Numbered from the stretch's first letter, positions 1 through 9,313 are shown. The stretch: DNA of 64,000 nt from Loktanella sp. D2R18 (GCF_003318235.1 NZ_QOCG01000011.1:340456-404455), one strand, 5' to 3'. Notes: generated by a model not told the origin, from the letters alone. A program made the numbers and translations.

Positions 1-1255
1 CGTTCACATCGTAAAAGCGAAACAACAGCCGCCCGATAGTCGATTTACCCGACCCAGAAGAGCCGACAATCGCTACCGTTTGGCCCGGTTCAGCCGTCAG
101 ATTGATACCCTTCAGAATCGGACGCGCGACGTCATAGCCAAAGGCAACGTCATGCAATGTAACCTGACCGCCATTCACATCCAGCGCAGGCGCGTTTGGT
201 TTGTCTTGCACCTCGGCTGGTTGTTCAAGCAGATCAAACATATCGCCCATATCGATCAGCGCTTGACGAATTTCGCGGTAGACCGTGCCAAGGAAATTAA
301 GCGGCATGGTGATCTGGATCATATAGGCGTTAACCATGACAAAATCGCCCACGGTCAAAGTGCCGGTTTGCACCCCAATTGCCGCCATCACCATCACGGC
401 GACAAGACCGCTGGTGATCAAAACCGACTGACCAAAGTTCAAGAATGCCAGTGAATAATTAGTGCGCACAGCCGCTTTCTGATATTCGGCCATGGCCGCG
501 TCGTAGCGGTCAGCCTCCCATTTTTCGGCACCAAAATATTTGACGGTCTCAAAATTCAGCAGGCTATCAATCGCCTTTTGGTTGGCGTCGGTGTCTTGTT
601 CGTTCATTATTTTGCGAATTTTCACGCGCCATTCAGTCACCTTGAACGTGAACAGAATATAGAGCGAAATCGTCACAAAAACGACGGCCAAGTACCAGAC
701 ATCAAACAAGAAAAATAAAACCGCTGCGATCATCAGCAACTCGAGGATCAGCGGCCCGATGCTAAACAATAAGAAGCGCAGTAGGAATTCGACGCCCTTG
801 ACACCACGCTCAATGACCCGGCTTAACCCGCCTGTTTTGCGCATGATATGATAGCGCATCGAGAGGTTGTGAATATGGGTAAATGTCTCAAGCGCGAGCT
901 GGCGCAGCGCACGTTGCCCCACGGGCGTAAACACCACGTCACGCAGTTGCTGAAAGCCCACGGTCATCAGCCGCGCGATCCCGTAAGACAGTGTCAGCCC
1001 AACCGCGCCAAACCCTAAAAATGCAGCAGCGGATGCACCTTCGGGGGCCAAAGTATCGACCGCTTGTTTGTAGAATAGCGGCGTTGTGACCGCGATCAGC
1101 TTGGCCGTGAACAAAATCGCCAAGGCCAGCACAACCCGCCGCTTAACCCATGCTTGGGATTGCGGCCACAAATAAGGCACGACGCGCCGAATAACATCCC
1201 AGCCCTGCACTTTGGTATCATCAAGGTTGGCTGATGTTGTCGCTAAATGACGCAT
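1..1255 (-). CDS. Atm1/ABCB7-type ABC half-transporter (partial, C-terminus beyond window)
   Basis: About 418 residues are in the window, starting at ATG 1255 and reading off the left edge. The N-terminal two thirds is a transmembrane domain with several hydrophobic helices and the sequence FETVKYFGAE, typical of the Atm1/HMT1 (ABCB7) branch. The nucleotide-binding domain begins near residue 370, and the Walker A motif GSSGSGKST lies at about residues 398-406, just before the cut. Members export glutathione or glutathione persulfide species and affect heavy-metal tolerance and cytosolic Fe-S biogenesis. That substrate is a family inference, not visible here. Walker B and the signature motif are outside the window. 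Confidence 0.85.
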   Translation of the reverse strand, partial: MRHLATTSANLDDTKVQGWDVIRRVVPYLWPQSQAWVKRRVVLALAILFTAKLIAVTTPLFYKQAVDTLAPEGASAAAFLGFGAVGLTLSYGIARLMTVGFQQLRDVVFTPVGQRALRQLALETFTHIHNLSMRYHIMRKTGGLSRVIERGVKGVEFLLRFLLFSIGPLILELLMIAAVLFFLFDVWYLAVVFVTISLYILFTFKVTEWRVKIRKIMNEQDTDANQKAIDSLLNFETVKYFGAEKWEADRYDAAMAEYQKAAVRTNYSLAFLNFGQSVLITSGLVAVMVMAAIGVQTGTLTVGDFVMVNAYMIQITMPLNFLGTVYREIRQALIDMGDMFDLLEQPAEVQDKPNAPALDVNGGQVTLHDVAFGYDVARPILKGINLTAEPGQTVAIVGSSGSGKSTIGRLLFRFYDVN

Positions 1256-1319
1256 GTTGGCACTCCGGCTGGCGGCCCCTACTTAGGCTGCACCCGGCCT
1301 GATTACCAGCGGCCTTTGC

Positions 1320-2501
1320 CTATTGGCTGACCTCGGGCATCCGAAAAATCTGCCCCGGATAAATCAAATCAGGATCACGGATCAGGTCGCTATTCGCCTC
1401 GTAGACTTGTACATAGTAGACACCGTTACCTAGGCTTTCTTCCGCAATCGCCCAAAGCGTCGCACCCGGCTGTACGGTCCGCACCGCAACCTCAAACCCG
1501 TCCGCGCCGGTTTCTTCAGCCAAAACAGCGGCCACATCCGCAGCTTCTTCGCGCTTAAACGGTGTTTCCAGCCGCGATACCACATCGCCCGCGTTATCGA
1601 CCTCATCAACGCGCAACGTATAGATCCCAGTTTCAATTTCTGGCAGGTCAATTTGCCAATCGCCGCCTTCGGTCACCGGTGAGGTCGTCACAGGTTCATT
1701 ATCAAGGTAAATTTGCACTGCACCATCGCCCACCGCACGACCTGACAATTGCACTTCGCCTTCGGGGTCATAGGTAATTGCGTCCAACCCGACATTTGGC
1801 GCGGGAAGCTCTGGACCAGATTGCACAACGCGCACCCCTTGCGCATCGGCCTGAAGCACTGTTGGCGCTGCTGGACGTTCAGGGGCCGCAATCGGCGCAG
1901 CAGCGACTTCGGGTGCTGCGGGTGCCGCTGGTGCAGCAGGCTGGGTCGCACTGCTGGTTTGCGTAGGTGCGGCCGTCGGTGCCTGCGGCGCGGCTATTTG
2001 GTTTGGCAATTCGGGCACTGCAAGCTGTGCCACAACGGGCGCAGGTGCGGCGATCGGGGCCACGATATAGCTGGTTTCAGACCGCAGCGCCGCCGCGTCT
2101 GGGTCCGCAACAAGCGTCAGGCTGCGCGGCGTATCCGACACGCCCGCCATCGGCAAAGCCACGAAATTGCCGGCGCCATCGGCCGTCACGCGCTCTAATT
2201 CGGTGCCACCAAGCATGATCGCAATCTCTTGTCCCGGATCTGCGCGGCCTGCAATCACCATAGCCCCATCCGTTTCAACACGAAACGTATCAAATTGAGG
2301 GCCTTGGGGTGCTGCGGGTTCTTCTGGTGTGACTTGCGCGATCTCTTCAGCTGGGGCGGCGTTTGCCGGGCTGTCCACCTGCGCGATTGGATCAGAGGTT
2401 TCGCGTTCAGGCCCGAACAACAAGCTAACCGCCCAGACGGCGACAAGGGCAATCGCGCCAAGCGCAAGCCGCACAACTTTAGATTTGGATGCTTCGGTCA
2501 C
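1320..2501 (-). CDS. LysM-domain, Ala/Pro-rich membrane-anchored protein
   Basis: The protein has 393 residues from GTG 2501, which follows a GAGGGG ribosome-binding site; an upstream in-frame ATG at 2573 lacks one. One N-terminal membrane helix (about residues 9-28) is followed by a long Ala/Pro-rich linker, then an Ig-like segment (about 250-330), and a C-terminal LysM domain of about 50 residues (GATLWAIAEESLGNG to YPGQIFRMP). LysM binds peptidoglycan, so the protein probably reaches from the inner membrane into the periplasm. It is divergent from the LOG gene across a 110-bp gap. The exact role is unknown; similar LysM proteins are common next to cell-envelope genes in this family. Confidence 0.8.
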   Translation of the reverse strand: MTEASKSKVVRLALGAIALVAVWAVSLLFGPERETSDPIAQVDSPANAAPAEEIAQVTPEEPAAPQGPQFDTFRVETDGAMVIAGRADPGQEIAIMLGGTELERVTADGAGNFVALPMAGVSDTPRSLTLVADPDAAALRSETSYIVAPIAAPAPVVAQLAVPELPNQIAAPQAPTAAPTQTSSATQPAAPAAPAAPEVAAAPIAAPERPAAPTVLQADAQGVRVVQSGPELPAPNVGLDAITYDPEGEVQLSGRAVGDGAVQIYLDNEPVTTSPVTEGGDWQIDLPEIETGIYTLRVDEVDNAGDVVSRLETPFKREEAADVAAVLAEETGADGFEVAVRTVQPGATLWAIAEESLGNGVYYVQVYEANSDLIRDPDLIYPGQIFRMPEVSQ

Positions 2502-2612
2502 GTCTTTTCCCCTCACAGGCCATTGTATTCGGCGCCCCCACCGCACATGGTTAGGCCACCGTAACCACGCCACATTCGGGCGTCAAAGCGAAGCTGCACA
2601 AAAAGGGTCCTT

Positions 2613-3170
2613 ATGTCTACATTTCCAAAATCTGTCTGCGTCTATTGCGGCTCGCGCGATGGGGTGTCCGCTGCCTATGCAGACGCCGCCGAAGCCACAG
2701 GCAAAATGCTGGTACGCAACGATTGGCGCTTGGTTTATGGCGCAGGCGATGTGGGCTTAATGGGGCGGGTCGCAAACGCGGTGCAAGCAGCGAACGGGAA
2801 AACCTTTGGTGTTATCCCAACGCATTTGTTGGATTGGGAGGTCGGTAAACGCGATCTCGATAGCTTTGTCATCACCGAAACCATGCATGAACGTAAAAAA
2901 GTGATGTTTATGAATGCCGACGCGGTTGTGGTTTTACCGGGCGGCGCAGGATCACTGGATGAATTTTTTGAAGCGCTGACATGGCGACAGCTGAATTTGC
3001 ACGCCAAGCCGATTGTCTTGCTGAATATTGACGGGTTTTGGGACCCGTTGTGGGGACTACTGGAACATGTCGTGACGCAAGGATTCGCAGGCGATGATAT
3101 CTTGTCCTATGTCACTATTGTGCCCGATGTCGCCGCGCTTGAAACCCGTTTGCGCGAGGCCCTTTCCTGA
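2613..3170 (+). CDS. LOG-family protein (TIGR00730-type nucleotide phosphoribohydrolase)
   Basis: This 185-residue protein has the family hallmark PGGAGSLDEFFE near residues 109-120 and an N-terminal SVCVYCGSRDG Rossmann-type start. LOG enzymes hydrolyse the N-glycosidic bond of cytokinin nucleotides or purine nucleoside monophosphates such as AMP. In bacteria without cytokinins the physiological substrate is uncertain. The usual GT of the PGGxGT motif is GS here. The ATG follows AAAAGGG. The 3' end overlaps the convergent RarD-type gene by 64 bp. Confidence 0.88.
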   Translation: MSTFPKSVCVYCGSRDGVSAAYADAAEATGKMLVRNDWRLVYGAGDVGLMGRVANAVQAANGKTFGVIPTHLLDWEVGKRDLDSFVITETMHERKKVMFMNADAVVVLPGGAGSLDEFFEALTWRQLNLHAKPIVLLNIDGFWDPLWGLLEHVVTQGFAGDDILSYVTIVPDVAALETRLREALS

Positions 3171-4045
3171 CGCAAGGCCGTAACGGAATAGATAATCACC
3201 CCGCCCCATATCATCGGAAAAGCGATCATATGCACGGTGCCGAATGGTTCAGCAAAGATAAGCACCGCAACCAAAAATTGCAAAGTGGGATTGATATAAA
3301 ACGCGATGCCGGTTGTCGCCATTGACACCCGGCGCGCGCCATAGCTGAACATCAGAAGCGGGATAGATGTGATCGGCCCCGCAAACATCAGCATCAAGCT
3401 GTCGGATAGGTCGTTGCCAAATGCACCGCCTGCCCCACTACGGAACCCTTCGAACCCGGCAAAATGCACACCGACCAGCCAGATGATCCCCAGCGGTAGA
3501 ACAAGCGTCACCTCGGCGGCGACCGTCAACATTGGTCCGGCCGTGATACCCTTTTTGATCAACCCGTATACAGCAAACGTACCTGCCAACGAAAGCGCAA
3601 CAATCGGAACGGTCCCAAGCCCCACGGTCAACACCGTGACCGCCGTAAGCGCCAGCCCGATCGCCAGCCACTTCAGCGTGCTTAAGGTTTCCCCCAAGAC
3701 AAAGCGACCGATCAAGACCGCCAACATAGGGTAAATATAATAACCGACGCTTGCCTCGGTTGACCGATCAATTTGCGATGACAGGATAAAGATAAACCAA
3801 TTCGCCGATACCATCAGCGCCGCAAGGGATATGACCGTAAACTTTGTGCGAATCAGCTCGAACATCTGTTTCATGCGGCCTTGGATCAGCAAAATCGCCG
3901 CGAAGAATACAAAGGACCAAAGCGCCCGGTGCGACAACACCTCTAGCGGGGGCACATGCGACAAGGCCTTATAATATATCGGCGATAGCCCCCAGATCAC
4001 ACAGGTCGCGATGATGGCAATGATCCCTTTGCCAGTTTCCGTCAT
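3107..4045 (-). CDS. rarD: EamA/RarD-type drug/metabolite permease
   Basis: The protein has 312 residues from ATG 4045, chosen because it forms an ATGA overlap with the stop of the upstream dehydratase gene; the longer reading frame adds an implausible Cys-rich leader. About ten hydrophobic helices fall in two EamA halves, beginning with GIIAIIATCVIWGLSPIYYK, which matches the RarD subgroup. Substrates of RarD proteins are unclear. The coupling to a threonine-dehydratase-like gene suggests, by inference only, export or uptake of a related amino acid or keto acid. The 3' end overlaps the LOG gene. Confidence 0.82.
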   Translation of the reverse strand: MTETGKGIIAIIATCVIWGLSPIYYKALSHVPPLEVLSHRALWSFVFFAAILLIQGRMKQMFELIRTKFTVISLAALMVSANWFIFILSSQIDRSTEASVGYYIYPMLAVLIGRFVLGETLSTLKWLAIGLALTAVTVLTVGLGTVPIVALSLAGTFAVYGLIKKGITAGPMLTVAAEVTLVLPLGIIWLVGVHFAGFEGFRSGAGGAFGNDLSDSLMLMFAGPITSIPLLMFSYGARRVSMATTGIAFYINPTLQFLVAVLIFAEPFGTVHMIAFPMIWGGVIIYSVTALRQERASRKRVSSAATSGTIVT

Positions 4046-5019
4046 TGAGCCAAAGCGCCCATCAATTCTGCATATCGGGTCAACGAAATATTTGATCCGC
4101 AGGCGATGATCCCAACATGACGTCCCGTCAAATCGCCTGACAACGGCCCCAGCACAGCCGCCAAAGACGCAGCACAAGCAGGTTCGGCGGTGATCCGTAG
4201 ATTGCGTTGATAGTAGTTCATCGCGTGCCGCATCTCATCATCTGCGACCCGCACGATCCGGTCCACATATTTGGCGGAAACCCCATAAGAATAAGGCATC
4301 GCATAGGGTGCCCCAAGGCTATCTGCAATCGTATCGATATTAGCCAACGTGGCAGGTGCACCGTTGGCAAAGCTTTGGTACATACTATCCGCGCCAAAGG
4401 GTTCAACCCCAATGACTGTTGCTGATGGGTTCAACTGCTTAATCGCGCACCCCATGCCCGAAATCAGCCCGCCGCCGCCGATCGGGACGACATAGGTATC
4501 AATCTGCGGGGCTTGGCGGTGGTACTCGGCCCCGCAAGTCGCGGCTCCCAATGTCATATGCGCGCCTTCAAACGGATGCATCAGGGTGCGCCCTGCATCC
4601 GCGCAGGCATTCATCGCGGCGAATGCATCGGCCATGGTATCATAGAGCTCAACCGTCGCGCCCAGCGTCTCGCAGCCTGCGATCCGCGAAGGATCAACTG
4701 CGCGGGGCATGCAAATAAGCGCATCGACACCGGCAGCCTGTGCAGCCCAAGACACTGCCAATGCGTGATTGCCACCGCTTGCGGCAACAACGCCGGCGGC
4801 GCGTTGATCGGCGTCAAGCTGCAGAATACCAAGATAGGCCCCGCGCGCTTTAAACGATCCTGCCTGTTGAAACAGTTCCAGCTTAACCGTCACACTTGCG
4901 CAGTCAGGCAAGACGTTTTCCCAGCGCGCCGCGGCCAATGGGAGGACGGGCGTTTTCAGCAAAACCCCGTCTAACTGCTTGGCAGCCGTATCAATTGCCG
5001 ACAGATTTGGAATGGACAT
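4042..5019 (-). CDS. Threonine/serine dehydratase-like PLP enzyme
   Basis: This fold-type II PLP enzyme has 325 residues. The Schiff-base lysine is in SFKARGA (about residue 57), substrate or cofactor contacts in ASGGNHALA, and the phosphate-binding glycine loop in GGGGLISGM. The family converts L-threonine or L-serine to a 2-keto acid and ammonia; serine racemase-type activity is possible for this short form without an ACT domain. A GTG immediately upstream (5022) could also be used. The gene starts a two-gene unit with the RarD permease through an ATGA overlap. Confidence 0.85.
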   Translation of the reverse strand: MSIPNLSAIDTAAKQLDGVLLKTPVLPLAAARWENVLPDCASVTVKLELFQQAGSFKARGAYLGILQLDADQRAAGVVAASGGNHALAVSWAAQAAGVDALICMPRAVDPSRIAGCETLGATVELYDTMADAFAAMNACADAGRTLMHPFEGAHMTLGAATCGAEYHRQAPQIDTYVVPIGGGGLISGMGCAIKQLNPSATVIGVEPFGADSMYQSFANGAPATLANIDTIADSLGAPYAMPYSYGVSAKYVDRIVRVADDEMRHAMNYYQRNLRITAEPACAASLAAVLGPLSGDLTGRHVGIIACGSNISLTRYAELMGALAQ

Positions 5020-5129
5020 CACACACCGATTTTGGAGAGTTCAGGCGACTATTTCACGGCCCCTATTCATTGTCTACACGTGAAATGAACAGGGCCGTAA
5101 GGCGGCGCGGTCATAAACAACATAACACA

Positions 5130-6098
5130 TTATTTTCGCATATTATTTTTAGCCATACGCGCACGCAAAAGCGCACCGATATCTTGCTGATCACGTTCCC
5201 TTTTTGCTTCATTTTCCGCGCGTTCCGCCTGCGCCTGATGGGCGCGTCTTTCATAGCTCAATGCCGCCCCCGCGCATTGCAAACAAAACACCCAAATCGC
5301 AAACATGATGGCCCCCGACACAATCACCGCGTGGCGCAGGGTAAAGACTGCATCTTTTTTACCAGCCAAAATGAAAATCACGTCGTCCAGCTTTTCACGC
5401 AGGACCGTCGAAAAATCCAGAAACGACACGGCCCCTTCTACAAAATACCCTGTCGCCGCCGTAAGCCCGGTAATCATCAGCATCAATAAAAACATGATGC
5501 CAAAACCGGCGCCAAAACCATCAAAGTTCGAAAAACTGATCCCCTTTGGGTTTGTTCCCGCCACAAAGTTTGCAAGTGCCGGCAGCAAAGCCGCGCGCAT
5601 GGCCATAACGATAAGACTGCTGAGCAACGACACAAACGTCAGCGTGCCCAAAGCAATGTCTGTCGAAAGCTGACCAACTGGACCATCAGGGGCATCAGCG
5701 GCGCTGATCCCGAGCTGCCCAGAAACGACAAAGGCCGAAACACTGGTCACAACCACAAGCAAAGCCCCCACAGTGACCGTTTCAAACAGTCCGTAACCAG
5801 CCGCGCCCGCAAACAGCCGTTGTTGTGAGTTTTTGGTAGCAAACCCAAGCGACCGCAGGCCAAATCGGATCCCAATCAAATAGGGATGCATCGAAATCAT
5901 CGCGAACATAATGGGGACCACAATCGCAAACACGAGGATCCCAAGAAAGCCGATCACCGGAATGCCCAGCATCGCGGGAAATGTGCCAAACACAAAGAAA
6001 AGCGTCATCGCCGTGTAGGCGACAATCCAAAAAGGCAGCACAAGCACAAACCGCCACAGGATCGAAAACGACAGAGGAATACTACGCAATAAAAGCAA
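5130..6098 (-). CDS. Polytopic membrane protein of unknown function
   Basis: The protein has 322 residues from a TTG start at 6098 that sits five to six bases after a strong AAAGGAG site, so the non-ATG start is well supported. At least six hydrophobic segments are seen (about 10-35, 40-65, 90-120, 145-175, 195-225, 250-275), followed by a charged C-terminal tail rich in Glu, Arg and Lys that may form a coiled coil. No catalytic motif was recognised. The gene is monocistronic as far as can be seen. Function unknown. Confidence 0.7.
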   Translation of the reverse strand: MLLLRSIPLSFSILWRFVLVLPFWIVAYTAMTLFFVFGTFPAMLGIPVIGFLGILVFAIVVPIMFAMISMHPYLIGIRFGLRSLGFATKNSQQRLFAGAAGYGLFETVTVGALLVVVTSVSAFVVSGQLGISAADAPDGPVGQLSTDIALGTLTFVSLLSSLIVMAMRAALLPALANFVAGTNPKGISFSNFDGFGAGFGIMFLLMLMITGLTAATGYFVEGAVSFLDFSTVLREKLDDVIFILAGKKDAVFTLRHAVIVSGAIMFAIWVFCLQCAGAALSYERRAHQAQAERAENEAKRERDQQDIGALLRARMAKNNMRK

Positions 6099-6312
6099 AG
6101 AAAGCTCCTTTCAAATTGGTTGCGACACGGCGCACAAATACGGGCGCTGCACGGATCAGCGCAGCGGCGAGTATTGTCTGTGTCGGGTGGCGCCTGCGCG
6201 CAAAAAACGGCGCGGCACGGGCTAGATGCGCATGATATGCGCTTACAAAAATTGTTTGGTTAGAATGATCTAGCTATATAGATATAGGAACGCGCAGTGA
6301 TGTTTTCAAGAC

Positions 6313-6345
6313 AAAGGCCCGCCGCGAGATACGCGACGGGCCTTT
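6313..6345 (-). terminator. Intrinsic terminator downstream of sodB
   Basis: An inverted repeat of 14 bp with one mismatch and a 5-nt loop (arms AAAGGCCCGCCGCG and CGCGACGGGCCTTT) lies 23 bp after the sodB stop. The arms end in AAA/TTT, as is typical of terminators in this group. Confidence 0.75.
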
Positions 6346-6367
6346 TCGATAGCTTTAAAAGCGAAAG

Positions 6368-6967
6368 TTACAGGCGGCCTGCAACATTTTCCCAGTTCAC
6401 CAGATTGTCCAAGAAATTGGTCAGGTAAACAGGGCGTTTGTTGCGGAAATCGATGTAATAGGAATGCTCCCAGACATCGCAGCCCAGCAGCGCAGTTTGA
6501 CCAAAGCAAAGCGGGTTCACGCCGTTTTCAGTCTTGGTCACTTTCAGCGCGCCGTCAGTGTCTTTGACCAACCAGCACCAGCCTGAACCAAACTGGCCAG
6601 CACCAGCGGCAGAAAACTGCTTTTTGAACTCATCAACAGAACCAAAGCTTTCAACCAATGCTTTTTCTAGCTCAGTTGGGATCGCATTGCCATTTGGGCC
6701 CATCATTTCCCAGAACTGGTTATGGTTCCAAAGCTGAGAGATGTTGTTGAAGATGCCGTTTTGCGCAACCGAGGTTGCGTCATACGTGCCGGTGATGATT
6801 TCTTCGAGGCTCTTGCCTTCCCACTCAGTACCCGCAATCGCCGCGTTGCCATTGGTGACATAGGCGTTGTGGTGCAGGTCGTGGTGGAATTCGAGCGTCT
6901 CAGCGGACATGCCTTTGGCGGCAAGTGCGTCGTGTGCATATGGAAGATCAGGAAGTTCAAAAGCCAT
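6368..6967 (-). CDS. sodB: Superoxide dismutase [Fe/Mn]
   Basis: This 199-residue protein is of normal length for bacterial Fe-SOD. It starts FELPDLPYAHDALAAKGMS; metal ligands are visible as HHDLHHNAYV (about 27-36), the His in LWNHNQFW (about 77), and the DVWEHSYYIDFRNKR block (Asp and His). It converts superoxide to hydrogen peroxide and oxygen in the cytoplasm. The sequence looks Fe-type (AAGAGQFGSGWCWL), but metal preference cannot be fixed by eye. The gene is single, with a terminator downstream and a palindromic operator candidate upstream. Confidence 0.95.
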   Translation of the reverse strand: MAFELPDLPYAHDALAAKGMSAETLEFHHDLHHNAYVTNGNAAIAGTEWEGKSLEEIITGTYDATSVAQNGIFNNISQLWNHNQFWEMMGPNGNAIPTELEKALVESFGSVDEFKKQFSAAGAGQFGSGWCWLVKDTDGALKVTKTENGVNPLCFGQTALLGCDVWEHSYYIDFRNKRPVYLTNFLDNLVNWENVAGRL

Positions 6968-6998
6968 GGTGCTCTCTTTCTGCGTTGCGAATTTATAT

Positions 6999-7014
6999 AG
7001 TGATACATGTCACA
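6999..7014 (-). promoter_or_regulatory. CRP/FNR-family-like palindrome upstream of sodB
   Basis: Read on the minus strand the sequence is TGTGACATGTATCACT, two TGTGA-type half-sites separated by six bases. It is followed directly by an AT-rich TATATAAATT that could act as a -10 region, about 25-32 bp before the sodB ATG. The resemblance to CRP/FNR-class operators is by eye only. Confidence 0.35.
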
Positions 7015-7181
7015 TGGCAGGCAGAGGTCAAGCCCGTGATGAAACAACGCAGTCCAACATACGAGCAAAAGTAATCAAAATTTGATAAATGGCCCCTAAA
7101 CTATACTTTTGAATACCTTTCATGCTGCGCAAAACGGTTTAAAATCTGGAACAGAGACTATCGACGCCGAAGGATCAACAG

Positions 7182-8279
7182 ATGGCACTGACAAACCTGA
7201 TCATCAATGGTGACTTTTCAAGCAGCACCAATAATAGTGCAACCGGCTGGTCCGGCACCGACATTGAGACACGCGTGTCATCGGTCTACATTTCAGGGAC
7301 AGGCAACAGCCGCGTTGCCGAACTTAATGGTGGCACCGGGAACGTGACCGTCATGGAACAGACATTCACAGTCGACAGCGCACGGGACGCAGACTTAAAC
7401 TTTGACTATGCGTTGCGTGACAGTGGGACACTGGGCGTTGACGGATTCAAAGTCGAGGTCTTGGACAGCAATGGCGTCGTTATATTCACGCAAGATATCG
7501 TACCAGACGTGCAATCGACCTATATTGAATTCTCAGATGTGGTGACGTTCCCTGCCGCAGGTGACTACACGATACGGTTCACCGAAATCGGCGACAATGC
7601 CGACGGATCTGGCGCCCTTTTGGACAATGTTGAACTTCTTGTTTGTTTTTCCGGTGACACGCTGATCAAAACACCGACCGGATATGCTATGGCCCGTGAT
7701 TTGAAAGCCGGGCAATTGGTCATAACACAGAATGGACGCAAACCTATCCGTTGGATTGGACGCCGTACCGTTGACGCTGCGATGATCGATGATGATGCAC
7801 GTTTCTTGCCTGTGCGTATCTGTCAGGGCGCGCTGGGCAACGGACTGCCAACCCGTGATTTACTAGTTTCACGCCAGCACCGCGTCATGGCCCGGTCTCC
7901 GATCGCACAACGCATGTTTGGGCAGGCCGAAATATTATTGGCCGCGATCCGGTTAACAGATTTGCCTGGAATTTACGTTGATACGTCTATCCGCGAGATC
8001 GATTATTTCCACTTTCTTCTAGACGAACACGAGGTGCTTCTGGCCGAGGATGCCCCCGCCGAAACATTGTATTTGGGCGACCACGCCAATGCCGCACTTG
8101 GCGATGATGCGGTTGCAGAAATCGACCTGATTTTTCCAGGCCTACGCGCCCGCCACAGTGAGGCCCTGCCCGCACGCGCAGTTCCAACCCGCGAAAAGCA
8201 GATCCGTTTTATGTCACGCGTTGTCAAAAACGCGCGCCCCGTATTGGAAGACTTCACCCAAAACACAGGTGAGTGCTAA
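7182..8279 (+). CDS. Hint-domain (Hedgehog/intein-type) protein, probably secreted
   Basis: The protein has 365 residues; ATG follows GAAGGA at good spacing. Residues 1-153 are an acidic, Gly/Ser/Asp-rich beta-type domain without a signal peptide. The Hint module starts at Cys155 (CFSGDTLIKTPTG) and contains the second block LLVSRQHRVM near residues 229-238. Hint modules of this class (Hint_2) carry out self-cleavage in inteins and Hedgehog; in roseobacters they often sit on proteins exported by type I systems, a family inference. No secretion genes lie nearby. The 3' end is 8 bp from the convergent agmatinase pseudogene. Confidence 0.8.
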   Translation: MALTNLIINGDFSSSTNNSATGWSGTDIETRVSSVYISGTGNSRVAELNGGTGNVTVMEQTFTVDSARDADLNFDYALRDSGTLGVDGFKVEVLDSNGVVIFTQDIVPDVQSTYIEFSDVVTFPAAGDYTIRFTEIGDNADGSGALLDNVELLVCFSGDTLIKTPTGYAMARDLKAGQLVITQNGRKPIRWIGRRTVDAAMIDDDARFLPVRICQGALGNGLPTRDLLVSRQHRVMARSPIAQRMFGQAEILLAAIRLTDLPGIYVDTSIREIDYFHFLLDEHEVLLAEDAPAETLYLGDHANAALGDDAVAEIDLIFPGLRARHSEALPARAVPTREKQIRFMSRVVKNARPVLEDFTQNTGEC

Positions 8280-8287
8280 AATTCGGT

Positions 8288-9236
8288 TCAGCGGGCACTG
8301 CGGGCATGAAAGATAAAGCCCAAAAAGTTCAATAGAATCTGCGCGGCCAAGACCTGTGTACTTTCGGTGGGGTCATAGGCTGGGGCAACTTCGACCAGAT
8401 CGATGCCCACGACATCACCGCGCTGCGCCAATCCTTGCAAGATTTCGAGCACATCATAGTACAAGAACCCCCCGTGGCTTGGTGTCCCTGTGCCGGGCGC
8501 AATAGAGGGGCAAAAGGCGTCGATATCAATCGTGACGTAATAGCGCGCACCAGCGGGAATTCGGTCAAGCACGGCTTGCGTGCCAAGCTTGCGCACATGG
8601 CGCACTGACAAAACATCAGAGCCGCGCGCGCGCGCATCTGCGTAGCCTTCTTTGGCGGTTGATGACACATTGCGAATGCCCAATTGGGTCATGCCCGACA
8701 CGTAATCTTTTTCAATGGCGCGGCGCATTGGATTGCCGTGCCCTGCGGTCACCCCGTGGCGTTCATCGACGAAATCTAAATGCGCATCAATTTGCACCAC
8801 ATGGATGTCGCCGTTTTTCGCGCAATCATCTGCAAAGGCGTTGATACAAGGAATGTTGATCGAATGATCCCCGCCGATGGTGACAGGCAATGCGCCCGCG
8901 GCCAAAATCTTTTCCACGCCGTAAGCAATATTGGCGTGGCTTTCTTCGGTTTTGGTGTGGATGATATCAGCATCGCCTATATCGACGATCCGCACGTCTT
9001 CGGCGAGATAGGTCGCGTCATCCTCAAAATCATAGGCACCTGCATGGCCAAAGCTAAACAGGGTTGATGCCTCGCGCACCGGGCCGCCACTGCGTTCCAA
9101 AATCGAACGGAGCCCCCAACACGGCGACATCCGCATCAATCTGATCCCAATCCGCGACATAGGGTTTCTTGCCAAAGGTCGAAATCCCCACGAACGGAAG
9201 ATTCAACCGCCCTGCATCATAGCCGTGTTTTGTCAT
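8288..9236 (-). pseudogene. speB: Agmatinase/ureohydrolase family gene with frameshifting deletion
   Basis: The intact product would be an arginase-fold Mn enzyme (agmatinase or a related ureohydrolase). The N-terminal part (from ATG 9236) encodes LPFVGISTFGKKPYV to GTQWRPGAR and then leaves frame; the rest continues in another frame from about 9089 (VREASTLFSFGHAG) to the stop at 8288. Metal-binding motifs GGDHSI, DAHLDF and DIDAFCPS are intact. The conserved RFGPRA segment expected between the two parts is missing, consistent with loss of 23 bp. An internal start could still give a fragment lacking the N-terminus, but activity is doubtful. It lies just downstream of soxG on the same strand. 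Confidence 0.82.
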
Positions 9237-9313
9237 GTGATGCCCTTATGCTTTCTTTCAGCCAGCTTGCCTGAAATCTGCGTGACATCAGGGCATGAAA
9301 CGGCGGCCGCCCG

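Noticed and set aside
80..454. 124-codon frame on the plus strand at the left edge
   Set aside because: Lies opposite the ABC transporter, whose translation is unbroken from 1255 to the window edge.
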